From: Eubacterium sp. UBA3279
GTDB taxonomy: Bacteria; Bacillota; Clostridia; Lachnospirales; Lachnospiraceae
NCBI GenBank assembly: GCA_002361775.1
Contig: DETV01000112.1
Coordinates: forward strand, 1 to 34,953
DNA length: 34,953 bases
Reading direction: 5' to 3'
The notes beneath the pieces were generated by a model. It had not been told where the DNA came from. It searched no databases and saw nothing but the letters and a program-made list of their open reading frames with translations. Within the stretch, counting starts at the first letter, position 1, and the number at the start of each line of letters is the position of its first letter. The position numbers and the translations under genes are program-made. Of this stretch, positions 15,813-25,496 are shown one piece after another.

Positions 15813-17168
15813 TTAAATTGTAATAATACCAAGCGCATTTAGAATAGAAGAAATCAAAATAATAATCAGACACACTGGGGCGATATACTTAATCATAACC
15901 ACAAACAACTTCTCTCTTCGGAAAGAAGAATTTATTTTCACCTCATCAATTATCGTCTTAGGTTTTACCACAAATCCCACAAAAATACAGGTCAAAAATG
16001 CTACAATCGGCATCAGTATACTGTTGCTGATAAAATCAAAGAAATCCAGGAAACTCATACCTAAAGGCTGAACGCCGGACCAACGGCCAAATCCCAGCGA
16101 AGAAGGAAGCGCCACTGCCAACGTAAAGAGAGTAATGACAATCGCGGAAAGCTTTCTTCCCCAGTGAAGTTTATCCTGTACAATAGAGACAATCGTTTCC
16201 ATCAGAGAAATGGACGACGTTAATGCTGCAAATAACACCAGTACAAAGAATAAGGCTCCTACTACCGTACCCAAAGGCATGGAATCAAAAACCTTCGGCA
16301 GTGTGACAAACATCAATCCCGGTCCTGCATTAATTGCCGCGCCGTCTCCTCCATTGAATACAAAAACCGCCGGAACAATCATCATACCTGCAAAAAAAGC
16401 AATGCCCGTATCAAAAAACTCAATCTGCGCCACGGATTTTTCCAGATTTACTTCTTTTTTCATGTAAGAACCATAGGTGATCATAATCCCCATTGCCAGT
16501 GACATAGAGTAAAATAACTGTCCCATAGCAGCCACCACCGTTGTAAAGGAAAAATGTTTTAAATCTGGTTTCATATAATAAATCAATCCATCCCATGCGC
16601 CGGGAAGACATACAGAATAAATGGCAATTCCCACAGTAAGTAGCACCAGCAGCGGCATCAAAGCTTTACTTGCTTTTTCAATTCCCTTTTCCACTCCCAG
16701 AAAAACAACTACTGCGGTTGCCAGCACAAAGACTGCCAACCAGATAATCGGCTCTCCTGTCTGCCCTATAAATGCTTCAAAATATCCGTCCTTTGCAGCG
16801 GCCTGTGTCTGACCGGAAATGAAAGCGGCAAAATACTTTATAACCCAACCGCCAATCACGCTGTAATAAGGAAGGATGATAATAGGCACCAACGCTGCCA
16901 AATATCCTATAAAGGAATATTTTTTATTCAATTTTTGAAATGCGCCGATAGCGCTCAACCCGGTCTTACGGCCCAGACAAATTTCTGCGGTCATCAATGT
17001 AAATCCAAAAGTCACTGCCAAAATCAGATATACCAGAAGAAAAATTCCTCCTCCATATCTGGCTGCCAGATACGGAAATCTCCAAAGATTTCCCAAACCC
17101 ACTGCCGACCCGGCGGCTGCAAGGACAAAACCTATTTTCCCTGAAAAACTACTTCTCTTTTTTTCCAT
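15813..17168 (-). CDS. sodium-dependent NSS-family transporter (amino acid type)
   Basis: Neurotransmitter:sodium symporter family protein, 451 residues, with 11-12 membrane segments as in bacterial LeuT/MhsT-like members. The N-terminal sodium and substrate site is intact: GFVLAAAGSAVGLGNLWRFP with AARYGGG after it. Further family segments are YYSVIGGWVIKY and LFFVLVLFAALTSSISLMET. It probably imports an amino acid with sodium. The start at 17168 (MEKKRSS) is chosen for the AGAGAGGGTACAA before it; 23 more codons are open upstream without a ribosome site. It follows the ABC-F gene on the same strand but has its own promoter. Confidence 0.93.
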   Translation of the reverse strand: MEKKRSSFSGKIGFVLAAAGSAVGLGNLWRFPYLAARYGGGIFLLVYLILAVTFGFTLMTAEICLGRKTGLSAIGAFQKLNKKYSFIGYLAALVPIIILPYYSVIGGWVIKYFAAFISGQTQAAAKDGYFEAFIGQTGEPIIWLAVFVLATAVVVFLGVEKGIEKASKALMPLLVLLTVGIAIYSVCLPGAWDGLIYYMKPDLKHFSFTTVVAAMGQLFYSMSLAMGIMITYGSYMKKEVNLEKSVAQIEFFDTGIAFFAGMMIVPAVFVFNGGDGAAINAGPGLMFVTLPKVFDSMPLGTVVGALFFVLVLFAALTSSISLMETIVSIVQDKLHWGRKLSAIVITLFTLAVALPSSLGFGRWSGVQPLGMSFLDFFDFISNSILMPIVAFLTCIFVGFVVKPKTIIDEVKINSSFRREKLFVVMIKYIAPVCLIIILISSILNALGIITI

Positions 17169-17217
17169 TTGTACCCTCTCTAAATTTATCCAATAATATT
17201 TTATCGCTTTAACGCAT

Positions 17218-17246
17218 ATTATAATATATTTACTCACGTTTGTAAA
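17218..17246 (-). promoter_or_regulatory. promoter of the NSS transporter gene
   Basis: Minus-strand TTTACA, 17 bp, TATAAT in the 86-bp gap after the ABC-F gene. Confidence 0.7.
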
Positions 17247-17254
17247 ATGCTATT

Positions 17255-18808
17255 TCATCCTTTGAACTGTTCCTTAGATTGTAAAACACATCCTTCTTTT
17301 GTTAATTCGTATACGGTATCGCACACTTCACAGATATATTTTCTATCATGTGAAATACTGATGATTGTTCCCGAATATTCTGATAATATCTTCCTGATCA
17401 CCGGATTGGACAACGGCGAAAAATTTCTTGTAGGTTCATCAAGAATCAATACATTTGCCCCGGAAAGACTCATTTTCAGCAATAATACTTTGGCTTTCTG
17501 ACCACCCGATAATTCTGCCATAGCATGATTCATTTCATCTGCGGTATACTTTAACGAACCTAAATACGTGCGGATTTTTGTTATCTCTTCTTTATCTCCC
17601 ACCTGCGCCAGATATTCCACAGGAGTTTTATCAAGTTCCAGCAATTCTTCATAATTCTGAGGCATATACGCCGCACGAATATCGTCTCTTTCCAGAAGTT
17701 CAGATGCAATCTGCTTCAGAAGCGTTGTTTTTCCCACACCGTTCTTTCCAATAATACAAACCTTTTCCGGTCCTTTCACCCACAAATGAACATTTTCAGA
17801 TAAAACCCGCAAATCCTGTGTTTTCAGACATTCCTCATCGTACTTCAGAACCATCTTTCCTGCCGGCATAACTGCTTCCTTGCTCAACCGAAAGAAAATA
17901 GCATTTTCTTCCTCCGGCGCTTCTGTCATATCCTCCGCTTCTCTCTCAAATCTTTTTTCCATAGATTTTACTGCCCGCATTTTTTTCTTTAAAAGATAAC
18001 CACTGTGGGGATCCTGACGTGACACCGAATTCTGCTCATTGTGAACTTTCTGCATTATTTTTCGCAATTTTTCCTGTCGTTTATCTTCCTCTCTCCGATC
18101 ATTCTCTGCCTTTCTCTTCTGATTTTCAAAATTCAGATTCCTGCTTTTCAAATACTCATCATACGTCATATTTGCCACAGTATACCGACTTTTTGTTTTT
18201 CTGCATAATTGTTCCAAATGTACAATCCGATTGGCTGTCTTTTCAATCAACGTTTCATCATGTGAAATAAATAATACTGCCTGAGTCGTTTCTCGTATCA
18301 GTTTTTCCAACCATTCCAGTGTATCAATATCGATATCATTGGATGGCTCATCCAAAAGCAATATCGTCGGCTGGCCAAGCAGCAGCCGTACCATCTGTAT
18401 TTTTATTTTCTCTCCTCCGGACAAAGTACCCATCTTTTGTTCTCCGTAGAAAAACTCCACGGGGACATGAAGACGAGAAGCCAGTTTCGATAATTCTCTG
18501 GGGTCTGTCTCCCAAAACATCTCTTCTTCACACAAAAATTCATAGATACTCTTATCTCTATCCTCTTCCGGCAGCTCCTGAGGTAAATATCCCAGCCGTT
18601 CTCCGGTACAAACTCTTTCTCCTTCCACCTCTGCATAATCTTCCACCAATTCCGGCTGATACATCCACTTTAACAACGTGGATTTTCCATTTCCCTCTTC
18701 CCCGATTATTACTGCCTTATCTCCCGGATTCAAAACCAAATTAAAATTTTCCAAAATCACTCTGAGATCATATTTATGGGTAATTGTTAAATCTTTTATC
18801 TGTAACAT
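17255..18808 (-). CDS. ABC-F ATPase, probable ribosome-protection (antibiotic resistance) type
   Basis: Soluble protein of 517 residues with two ABC domains and no membrane part. Walker A motifs are GEEGNGKST (36-44) and GKNGVGKTT. Signatures are LSGGE and LSGGQ. The Walker B regions are LLLDEPSNDID and LILDEPTRNFSPLSNP. The charged linker between the domains (roughly 235-320, many Lys/Arg/Glu) is the P-site tRNA interaction domain of ABC-F proteins. In the second domain the usual DEPTNHLD is replaced by DEPTRNFSPLS, a variant I associate with Vga/Cpl-like proteins. The start at 18808 follows GATGGAGGAAGTTT. The long leader with a terminator fits drug-induced control, as known for resistance ABC-F genes. 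Which drug, if any, cannot be told. Confidence 0.9.
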   Translation of the reverse strand: MLQIKDLTITHKYDLRVILENFNLVLNPGDKAVIIGEEGNGKSTLLKWMYQPELVEDYAEVEGERVCTGERLGYLPQELPEEDRDKSIYEFLCEEEMFWETDPRELSKLASRLHVPVEFFYGEQKMGTLSGGEKIKIQMVRLLLGQPTILLLDEPSNDIDIDTLEWLEKLIRETTQAVLFISHDETLIEKTANRIVHLEQLCRKTKSRYTVANMTYDEYLKSRNLNFENQKRKAENDRREEDKRQEKLRKIMQKVHNEQNSVSRQDPHSGYLLKKKMRAVKSMEKRFEREAEDMTEAPEEENAIFFRLSKEAVMPAGKMVLKYDEECLKTQDLRVLSENVHLWVKGPEKVCIIGKNGVGKTTLLKQIASELLERDDIRAAYMPQNYEELLELDKTPVEYLAQVGDKEEITKIRTYLGSLKYTADEMNHAMAELSGGQKAKVLLLKMSLSGANVLILDEPTRNFSPLSNPVIRKILSEYSGTIISISHDRKYICEVCDTVYELTKEGCVLQSKEQFKG

Positions 18809-18849
18809 AAACTTCCTCCATCTTCCCTGCAGCCCTCTCAGGAAAATAT

Positions 18850-18990
18850 TTATCTTTCCAGACAAATAAAAAAGTCCGTTTCCACAGCCGAAAACAGACA
18901 AATGCAAATAAAACCCTTATAAAAAACGGCTCTCAAACATTCATCAAAACAAATTCGGCATACGCAAACAAGCCCTCCAAAGGCTATCAT
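18850..18990 (-). CDS. possible 46-residue leader peptide upstream of the ABC-F gene
   Basis: An open frame MIAFGGLVCVCRICF... with GGTGGG 12 bases before its ATG runs through the leader terminator and stops 41 bp before the ABC-F start. If translated, ribosome position would decide whether the terminator hairpin can form. The peptide is Cys and Phe rich and has no homologue that I know. It may be a chance frame; a second in-frame ATG at 18907 fused to the ABC-F frame is an alternative. Confidence 0.3.
   Translation of the reverse strand: MIAFGGLVCVCRICFDECLRAVFYKGFICICLFSAVETDFFICLER
18866..18899 (-). terminator. leader attenuator of the ABC-F gene
   Basis: GTCTGTTTTC-GGCTGT-GGAAACGGAC is a 10-bp stem (two G-T pairs) followed by TTTTTTATTT, 57 bases upstream of the ABC-F start and about 170 bases after the promoter. 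Position and form are those of a transcription attenuator. Confidence 0.8.
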
Positions 18991-19076
18991 CACTGTTTGT
19001 TTCCCACCAAATCTGATTATCTGAACATTTCCTCACCTATGCTTTTAAAAAGCACCTTTCTTTTTAATCTTCCATC

Positions 19077-19105
19077 ACTATAACATAAGTATTTTCAAAA
19101 TACAA
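19077..19105 (-). promoter_or_regulatory. promoter of the ABC-F leader
   Basis: Minus-strand TTGTAT, 17 bp, TATAGT. Transcription from here gives a leader of about 260 bases. Further upstream a hairpin (19148-19168, AAAATAC/GTATTTT with T-run) can end the surface-protein transcript, and a GC-rich stem at 19202-19233 lies just after that gene. Confidence 0.65.
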
Positions 19106-19288
19106 GATTAGAATTCTTCCGTTTCCGCCTATTGCTTCCTGATATCATAAAAAAATACCAGTATTTTCGGAAATATCATCGAATATAAATCCACAGAATC
19201 AGAGGCGCCGGACTATTTACTGTCCGACACCTCACACAACCCAAATACCTTACAGAAAAATCACTGCAATGATCCTATTTGAAGAAAA

Positions 19289-22200
19289 TTAATTGTATTT
19301 CTTTTTTTTGTAAAAAGATGTGATAAAAACACTTCCTATGGAAATGAATAATAAACCAAACCACAATCCTAAATTTGCAGAATCTCCGGTTTCTGGAATT
19401 CCAGTTTCCTGATTCGGTTCTTTATTTTCTGGATTTTCCGGTTTTTGTGGTGCAGGTGTTATATTTTTTTCAATTTTTATCTGTGTCCCCACATATCCTT
19501 TTTCTCCATAGATGGTGAGCATATGGTTTCCTTCTTTTAATTCTTCCAAAACATTTAGTTGCAGAATCACTGTTCCATCATTCACCACATAATCTGTTCC
19601 TTCTGCCAAAGGTTTGTCATTCAGAGTAACCTCTGTAACTTTACCAATTTCTCCCGGTATCTGGACAAAGATTCCATTTTCATTTCCCTTGTTCCAACTG
19701 ATACCACTTCCATCTCCAACTTCATGCTCTTGATAGTTTGGATCTTTCCATTCACATACTGTACATACTCCATGAACGTATTTGTGACCAGTTGCCGGGA
19801 TTGCCATGCTGTCTTTTATCGCATCACAATTTTTACAATGAATGGATTGGTTTCCTTCTTCTGTACATGTTGCTTCCTGATCTACGGTGAAGTCAGCTTC
19901 CCACTCATGAGCAAGCACCCCAATGTCTGTTACTTCTTTTATCGCTGTATATACATTTCCTTCAAAGGTAACTGTTGCCGTATAGGTGGTTGTACCTTCT
20001 TTTGTACACGTTGCAGATTCTTTTACTGTACTTGTGATCTCCGCCGCTTTTGTCTCTACATGACTGCTGTCATTTTGACAGATAAATGTTATTGTTGCAG
20101 CCTTCCCATCCTCATTCCAATTCCACTTTGGCTCTCCATATGCATGACCCATTGCCGGAATTACTGTACTGTCCTTCGTCGCATCACATCTTTTACAATG
20201 AATGGATTTGCTTCCTTCTTCTGTACAGGTGGCCTCCTTCTCTATAGTGTACTCTTCTTCCCAATCATGTCCGAGAGTTCCAATATCTGCCACATCCTTT
20301 GTATCTGTATATACATTTTCTTCAAAGGTAACCGTTGCCGTATAAGTAGTTATACCTTCTTTTGTACACGTTGCAGGTTCTTTTACTGTACTTGTAATCT
20401 TCGCCCCTTTTGTCTCTACATGACTGCTGTCATTTTGACAGATAAATGCTACTGTCGCAGTTTTTCTGTCTTCACCCCAGTTCCACTGTGGTTCTCCATA
20501 TGCATGACCTGTTGCAGGGATACTTGTACTGTCTTTGACTGCATCACATTTTTTACAATGAATAGATTTACTTCCTTCCTGAGTACAAGTCGCATTCTGA
20601 TCTACAGTAAAATCTTCCTCCCAATCATGTCCAGCGGCATCTAAATCTCTTGTTTCTGTCAGAGAACATCTGTTACATATACGCTTCTCAGATCCCGTGT
20701 TTTCACAATCCGGGGATGTTATCGTCTCCCATTTACCCCAATCATGTCCAAGGGCAGAACCTTCATCTGCTACTGTCTTCGTTTGTTTACAACCCTCATG
20801 GTCACATTCTGCTGTTTTTGTACCATCTGTAAGACATCCTGCATTAGAATCTGACGTATAGGTTGTAAAGCTATGTTCCTGTGCTTCTTTTACAACTGCA
20901 CCACATACTGTACAAGTAACCGGTGTTGTACAATCACTATCATCCGCATTCGGTGTGTGTTCCGCATTGACTGTAACCGCAAGAACCGTCTCATTTCCTG
21001 CTTGATCCACTACTGTAATCTGATGGTTTCCGGCAGTAAGTGTATAAACATCTTTTTCATTTGGAGTCAATTCCTTTTCATTTGCTTTCACAACATCCAG
21101 ATTTGTTTCTTCTACTGTAAATGTAATTTCTATACAATATACTTTGTCGTTCTCAAGATCATGTACTTCCGGTTCTATCTTATCTAACTGATAGTTCTCT
21201 GTTATTCTGGTGGAAATAGCCCCTGTTTGCTCGTTTTTCACATAGAATTCAATGCTGTTCGCACCTTCTTCATTGCCAGCCAATTCCTTACTCCAGTTTG
21301 TACTTCTTGAACCGTCCGCTTTATTACCAAGAGCAAGAAGATATCCTTCTTTTGCCTGTATCTTGAAGTCTTCCTTCACCCATCCGTTAGCATTTGGCTG
21401 GGATGTTGTATATTCCACATCTTTCGTCGGAATCCATGTATTTGTAATGTTTGCAGTCACTCCTGTTGGCTGAATGAGTGTATAGTTATTCAGCACATCT
21501 TCTTCCGCTTCTAACGTAAATTCCGTGAAATGGATTGCGATATTCTCTCCCGCATCTACACTGGCAAATGTAGGGATTCCATTGATTAACTTAATCTGAT
21601 CACCTTCTGCAACTCCTACCAATGTTACATTCTCGATTTCAGCAGTATTTAATCCATCATACTGTTTGTCTTTTACTTTAACCTCTACAGATAATTCTGC
21701 TTTTGTGATTTCAAAGTCATGCTTAACAGAAGAACCATTGTAATATGCATCCTCTGGAATGGATACGTTCAACTGATACTTACCAGCTTTTGAAGGCGCT
21801 TTATCAAGAACTGTTCCATCTTCTGCATTCCAGTTCAAGGTAACTTCTGGAGAATTTTCTGTTTTATGGATATCGTTATCCACATCTACTGTTACTGATT
21901 TTCCATTATACACTTTGCTCAGATTAAATGCCGTATCAAAGGATACTGTCGTATCTTTCTTATGAAGCATAATGGAAATATCATTTTTAGTATTGTTTAA
22001 GTTTTCGCTGCCGTTATATTTTACTGTGATTGTCAGCTTCTGATCGGAAGGTTTCAATACCTTTCGTACCTTCTCATCTTTTGTATCAATTGTAAGCGTT
22101 GCATGGTTGTTTTTATCCAATTCTACAGAAGATGAAATTGCCGTATCGCCAATGTATGCAGTTACTGTATTATCGTTTGTAAACAACCGTTCAAAGAAGG

Positions 22201-24571
22201 ACAGTTTCTTTGCCAAATTTACCGATACATCTAATGTAATTTGATCTTCATACACATAAGAATCCTTTTCAGACGTAATAATGATATCACTATCTGAGGA
22301 AGTAATTTCAAATTCTTTTATAACTTCACAAGTGGAATAATGATTCGTAGCTGGTGACGTAAGAATCACCCGATAAGACCCTGCATTCACAATTGGCGTT
22401 TCGATCTTTTCATATTTATCGCCAACGAATTGTTGATAAGTAACCTGAACTTCACTTTCCTTATGATTGATATCATATGTCAATTCTGAAATTGCTTTTC
22501 CATCATAGATTTTGGACAAATCGTTGATATTTGTAATCTCTGTACTCTTCTTATGAATAGGTACTGTAATATCTTTACTTGAAACATCTAAGTTATTATC
22601 ACCTTCATACTTAATTGTGAATGTGAAATCTTTATCTAATTCACCTAATTGATCTGTCTTTGTTGTGTCAAATGTAATAACTTCTTTCTTATTTTCAAGT
22701 TTTACATCATCTGATAGCTTCTGCTCACCTAAGTATAAAGCAACTGTATCTTGCTGTAATAATCTTGTACTAAGGTTTGAGTCAGATTTCAAATCCACAT
22801 CTATATTGAATGTTAACGTATCACCATATGTATATTCCGGTTTATCTGATGTCACTTGGATGTCTGAATCACTTTTTGTAATAACAAACTCTTTTTCAAT
22901 GCTTGTTCCGTTGTAGTTGGGATCTTCTGTTACGCTGGCAACTACTTTATATTTACCAACATCAGATGGCGCATTTTCAAGTTGTTTCCAATCAGCTCCC
23001 TCTGCAATATACCATGTAAATACTATATCATTACTACTGCCCGTTTTCGTTACACTTGGTTCAGAGATTGATGTTTTATCATATACTTTATCTATATTTT
23101 CTTTCTCAAATGTAAGTGTTGTATTAGCCTTTGTAATTTCAAATTGTACAGGATCAGACTCTAAACCTGTATAATTTGTAGCTCCTGCCACAGTTGCCTT
23201 TACATAGTATGTTCCCACATTCCCTGGTACTTCAGTTGTATATTCACCATTTTCTTCACTGCTGTATGTATATACAACATCTCCATATTTTGCGGTTGCA
23301 CTTGGATCCTTTGCTGTTTCTCCATATGTCCAGCCTTCGATAGATAATTCTTTTGTCCAGCCATTTACATATTTAGCAGTTCCATCTTCCCCAATTACAA
23401 TGGTAAATTCATATATTTTACCATCAAAATCTTCATGTGTCATTTTATGTTCTCCTACTGGCAAATACACACAAATATTATTGGTTCCCGGATTAGTAGG
23501 GAATTTGTAATCATTGCCATCTACTTTTAGAGATTTTACATTGCCATTTTCCAATGCTATATTTGCTTTATAAACTGTAGCGCCAGCAGAATTTTTAATT
23601 TCCGTATCATTAACTTTACCTTGAACAAAACCGCCATCAATCACAGTTTCTCCAATAAGCTCATTGCTGATATTTCCACCATTTACAATTACATTGCTAT
23701 TTGGAGCATTACTTCCAATTTTACTTCCTTTAATCGTACCTCCATTGATAGTAATTTCACTAGACTGCGTACTAGAATAGCTGCCAATTCCAATACCATT
23801 GTCACTGGAAGCATCAATAATTCCACCATTGATATAGATATTTTTAGTATATGCATCGCTATATCCCGGTGAACCCATTCCCGGGCCATTACGGCCATGA
23901 AGATTCAATTCTCCTTTGGAATCTTCACTGTCAATTACCAAACGTCCATCTTCTGTCACATTCATAAATTGAATAGCCGCTGCATTATCCGTATGTACAC
24001 CTAACTGATTTTTACCTCTTATCATAAGTGTCAAATCAGCGCTACCCGCAACTTCAATACATGGAACAAAATTCAAATTGATAGTTACATTGTCCAGCGT
24101 AAGTTTTCCTTTAAAGTTTTCTGATATTACAATTCGATCATGTGGATTACTTATATCGGTTCTATTTCTGACAACATACTCCCCATTCTCAATAAAAGTT
24201 AATATCCCTTCTTCATAAATATAATCAGAACCTTCTGTTCCTCCTTCGACTATAAAATAATGCTCTGCTGCCGGAAGTGTGATACTTACATCATTTGTTG
24301 GTGTACCTGAGATTGCAAAACCTTTGTTTCCCCAGTAGTCTTTATCGACACGAAGACCATTATTCAAATTTTGAATATTATTCTCTTTGCCATTTGTTCC
24401 ATCATTGTCATTTATATCAAATGACTTTAATTCTTCCACAGTGGCAAACTGTTCTTTTGTCGGCAACTGATTTTCCGCCGCATGAACTTCTTTGGCGAGT
24501 TGCGGCACTGCTATCACAACCATCACAGCCGAAAGTAATGCTGCCATCCCTTTCTTCAAAAAACGTTTCAT
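19289..24571 (-). CDS. large sortase-anchored surface protein with MBG/YDG-like and Cys-rich repeats
   Basis: Exported cell-wall protein of 1760 residues. It has a signal peptide (cleavage near Ala31, KEVHA|AENQ) and a C-terminal sortase signal IPETGD, a hydrophobic span and KKKKYN. After the signal comes a beta-helix-like carbohydrate-binding region (about 130-340; ITINGGTIKGSKIG, VIVNGGNIS). A series of bacterial immunoglobulin-like MBG/YDG-type modules follows (YGETAKDPSATAKYGD, KVYDKTSIS, KIYDGKAIS, KVYNGKSV, KQYDGLN). Then comes a Cys-rich region with 120-residue repeats (GHDWEE, CTEEGSKSIHCK.CDA). A stalk-like adhesin or polysaccharide-binding role is inferred. AAAGGAGAAGAGAAC precedes the ATG. 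It is divergent to a LytTR two-component system, a plausible regulator. Confidence 0.92.
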   Translation of the reverse strand: MKRFLKKGMAALLSAVMVVIAVPQLAKEVHAAENQLPTKEQFATVEELKSFDINDNDGTNGKENNIQNLNNGLRVDKDYWGNKGFAISGTPTNDVSITLPAAEHYFIVEGGTEGSDYIYEEGILTFIENGEYVVRNRTDISNPHDRIVISENFKGKLTLDNVTINLNFVPCIEVAGSADLTLMIRGKNQLGVHTDNAAAIQFMNVTEDGRLVIDSEDSKGELNLHGRNGPGMGSPGYSDAYTKNIYINGGIIDASSDNGIGIGSYSSTQSSEITINGGTIKGSKIGSNAPNSNVIVNGGNISNELIGETVIDGGFVQGKVNDTEIKNSAGATVYKANIALENGNVKSLKVDGNDYKFPTNPGTNNICVYLPVGEHKMTHEDFDGKIYEFTIVIGEDGTAKYVNGWTKELSIEGWTYGETAKDPSATAKYGDVVYTYSSEENGEYTTEVPGNVGTYYVKATVAGATNYTGLESDPVQFEITKANTTLTFEKENIDKVYDKTSISEPSVTKTGSSNDIVFTWYIAEGADWKQLENAPSDVGKYKVVASVTEDPNYNGTSIEKEFVITKSDSDIQVTSDKPEYTYGDTLTFNIDVDLKSDSNLSTRLLQQDTVALYLGEQKLSDDVKLENKKEVITFDTTKTDQLGELDKDFTFTIKYEGDNNLDVSSKDITVPIHKKSTEITNINDLSKIYDGKAISELTYDINHKESEVQVTYQQFVGDKYEKIETPIVNAGSYRVILTSPATNHYSTCEVIKEFEITSSDSDIIITSEKDSYVYEDQITLDVSVNLAKKLSFFERLFTNDNTVTAYIGDTAISSSVELDKNNHATLTIDTKDEKVRKVLKPSDQKLTITVKYNGSENLNNTKNDISIMLHKKDTTVSFDTAFNLSKVYNGKSVTVDVDNDIHKTENSPEVTLNWNAEDGTVLDKAPSKAGKYQLNVSIPEDAYYNGSSVKHDFEITKAELSVEVKVKDKQYDGLNTAEIENVTLVGVAEGDQIKLINGIPTFASVDAGENIAIHFTEFTLEAEEDVLNNYTLIQPTGVTANITNTWIPTKDVEYTTSQPNANGWVKEDFKIQAKEGYLLALGNKADGSRSTNWSKELAGNEEGANSIEFYVKNEQTGAISTRITENYQLDKIEPEVHDLENDKVYCIEITFTVEETNLDVVKANEKELTPNEKDVYTLTAGNHQITVVDQAGNETVLAVTVNAEHTPNADDSDCTTPVTCTVCGAVVKEAQEHSFTTYTSDSNAGCLTDGTKTAECDHEGCKQTKTVADEGSALGHDWGKWETITSPDCENTGSEKRICNRCSLTETRDLDAAGHDWEEDFTVDQNATCTQEGSKSIHCKKCDAVKDSTSIPATGHAYGEPQWNWGEDRKTATVAFICQNDSSHVETKGAKITSTVKEPATCTKEGITTYTATVTFEENVYTDTKDVADIGTLGHDWEEEYTIEKEATCTEEGSKSIHCKRCDATKDSTVIPAMGHAYGEPKWNWNEDGKAATITFICQNDSSHVETKAAEITSTVKESATCTKEGTTTYTATVTFEGNVYTAIKEVTDIGVLAHEWEADFTVDQEATCTEEGNQSIHCKNCDAIKDSMAIPATGHKYVHGVCTVCEWKDPNYQEHEVGDGSGISWNKGNENGIFVQIPGEIGKVTEVTLNDKPLAEGTDYVVNDGTVILQLNVLEELKEGNHMLTIYGEKGYVGTQIKIEKNITPAPQKPENPENKEPNQETGIPETGDSANLGLWFGLLFISIGSVFITSFYKKKKYN
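19780..20632 (-). repeat. 360-bp in-frame tandem repeat (2 full copies plus a partial third)
   Basis: Units start at 20632, 20272 and 19912, exactly 360 bp apart, each coding 120 residues from GHDWEE/AHEWEA. Every unit carries CT(Q/E)EG, HCK.CDA and, in full copies, FICQNDSSHVETK and ATCTKEG. The third copy breaks off after about 43 residues, where a related CTVCEW ends the region. Confidence 0.95.
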
Positions 24572-24734
24572 GTTCTCTTCTCCTTTTCTTTTTTATATGA
24601 AATCTTGCTTCAATAACAGGGTTAAATTTTCATTACATTTTATTATAACAAATCTTCCCTCTGTTCCCCTCCTGCATTTCACACCCAAACACATACACTT
24701 TACGAATTACATTCTCTTTTTCTCTCATTTCTGA

Positions 24735-24740
24735 TATAAT
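24735..24740 (+). promoter_or_regulatory. -10 box of the two-component operon
   Basis: TATAAT with no recognisable -35 at 16-18 bp, as expected for an activator-dependent promoter. The intergenic region 24572-24770 is shared with the divergent surface protein. A second TATAAT on the minus strand (near 24645) may serve that gene. Confidence 0.4.
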
Positions 24741-24770
24741 AATATATATTTTTACAAAGGGGTTTTCATC

Positions 24771-25496
24771 ATGAAACTTAACATTGCACTCTGCGATGAC
24801 GATAAAGACGACATTCAAAGACTTCATAATCTTCTCCAGACATATGCGCTTGATCAGAACTTTCTGATTCAGCTTACAGAGTTTTCCAATGGAGAAGATT
24901 TTTTATCAACTCACGCTCAACAGCCTTTTGATATTGTATTTATGGACATTTATCTAACAGGAATGAAGGGAACAGACGTGATTGCCTCCTGCAATTCCGA
25001 AGCTCTGCAAACAGTTTTTACAACTACAAGCCGGGAGTTTGCCATCGAAGCTTTCAACCTGAATGCCTCGCATTATCTCTTAAAACCAATCACTTACGAA
25101 GCCATTAATGATGCGATGAAGCGCTGTCTTGCTGTAAAAGACGTACAGCATTTCCGGTGTCTGGAGATCAAGACAAACCAGGGGCTCGTATCTCTTCCGG
25201 TTCATCAGATTCTCTACATTGAAGTATTCAATAAGATTTGTCTGGTCCACACGGAAAAAAATACCTTTCATACCTATTCTTCTTTGGATTCCCTGTTTGA
25301 GCTTTTAGACAGCCACACATTTATGCGGGCCCAGAGAAGTTATATCGTAAATATGAATTACATTGAATCGTTCTACTTTGACCATATTGTGTTATCCAAT
25401 GGCGAAGAGATCATGCTTTCAAGAAATACAAGATCGGAATTGAAAAAACAGTATCAGCAATTTCTATTTCGATTGGCAAGGAGGGAATCCCATTGA
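24771..25496 (+). CDS. LytTR-family response regulator (AgrA/LytR type)
   Basis: Two-component response regulator of 241 residues. The receiver domain covers about 1-125, with the acidic pocket CDDDKDD, phosphorylation site Asp59 (IVFMDIYL), a TTTS switch region and Lys in HYLLKPI. The C-terminal LytTR DNA-binding domain spans about 135-236 (LPVHQILYIEVFNKICLVHT, FMRAQRSYIVNMNYIE). AAAGGGGTTTTCATC precedes the ATG. Its 3' end overlaps the kinase start. Likely targets are the divergent surface-protein gene and itself; no clear LytTR direct repeats were found. Confidence 0.93.
   Translation: MKLNIALCDDDKDDIQRLHNLLQTYALDQNFLIQLTEFSNGEDFLSTHAQQPFDIVFMDIYLTGMKGTDVIASCNSEALQTVFTTTSREFAIEAFNLNASHYLLKPITYEAINDAMKRCLAVKDVQHFRCLEIKTNQGLVSLPVHQILYIEVFNKICLVHTEKNTFHTYSSLDSLFELLDSHTFMRAQRSYIVNMNYIESFYFDHIVLSNGEEIMLSRNTRSELKKQYQQFLFRLARRESH

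Noticed and set aside
19202..19233. GC-rich stem as the intrinsic terminator of the surface-protein gene
   Set aside because: The stem has mismatches and no U-run follows. The AT-rich hairpin at 19148-19168 with a T-run is a better candidate, though weak.
19559..20644. Plus-strand open frame of 361 codons with Cys repeats
   Set aside because: It is the antisense shadow of the tandem repeat region of the surface protein; its own repeats simply mirror the 360-bp units.
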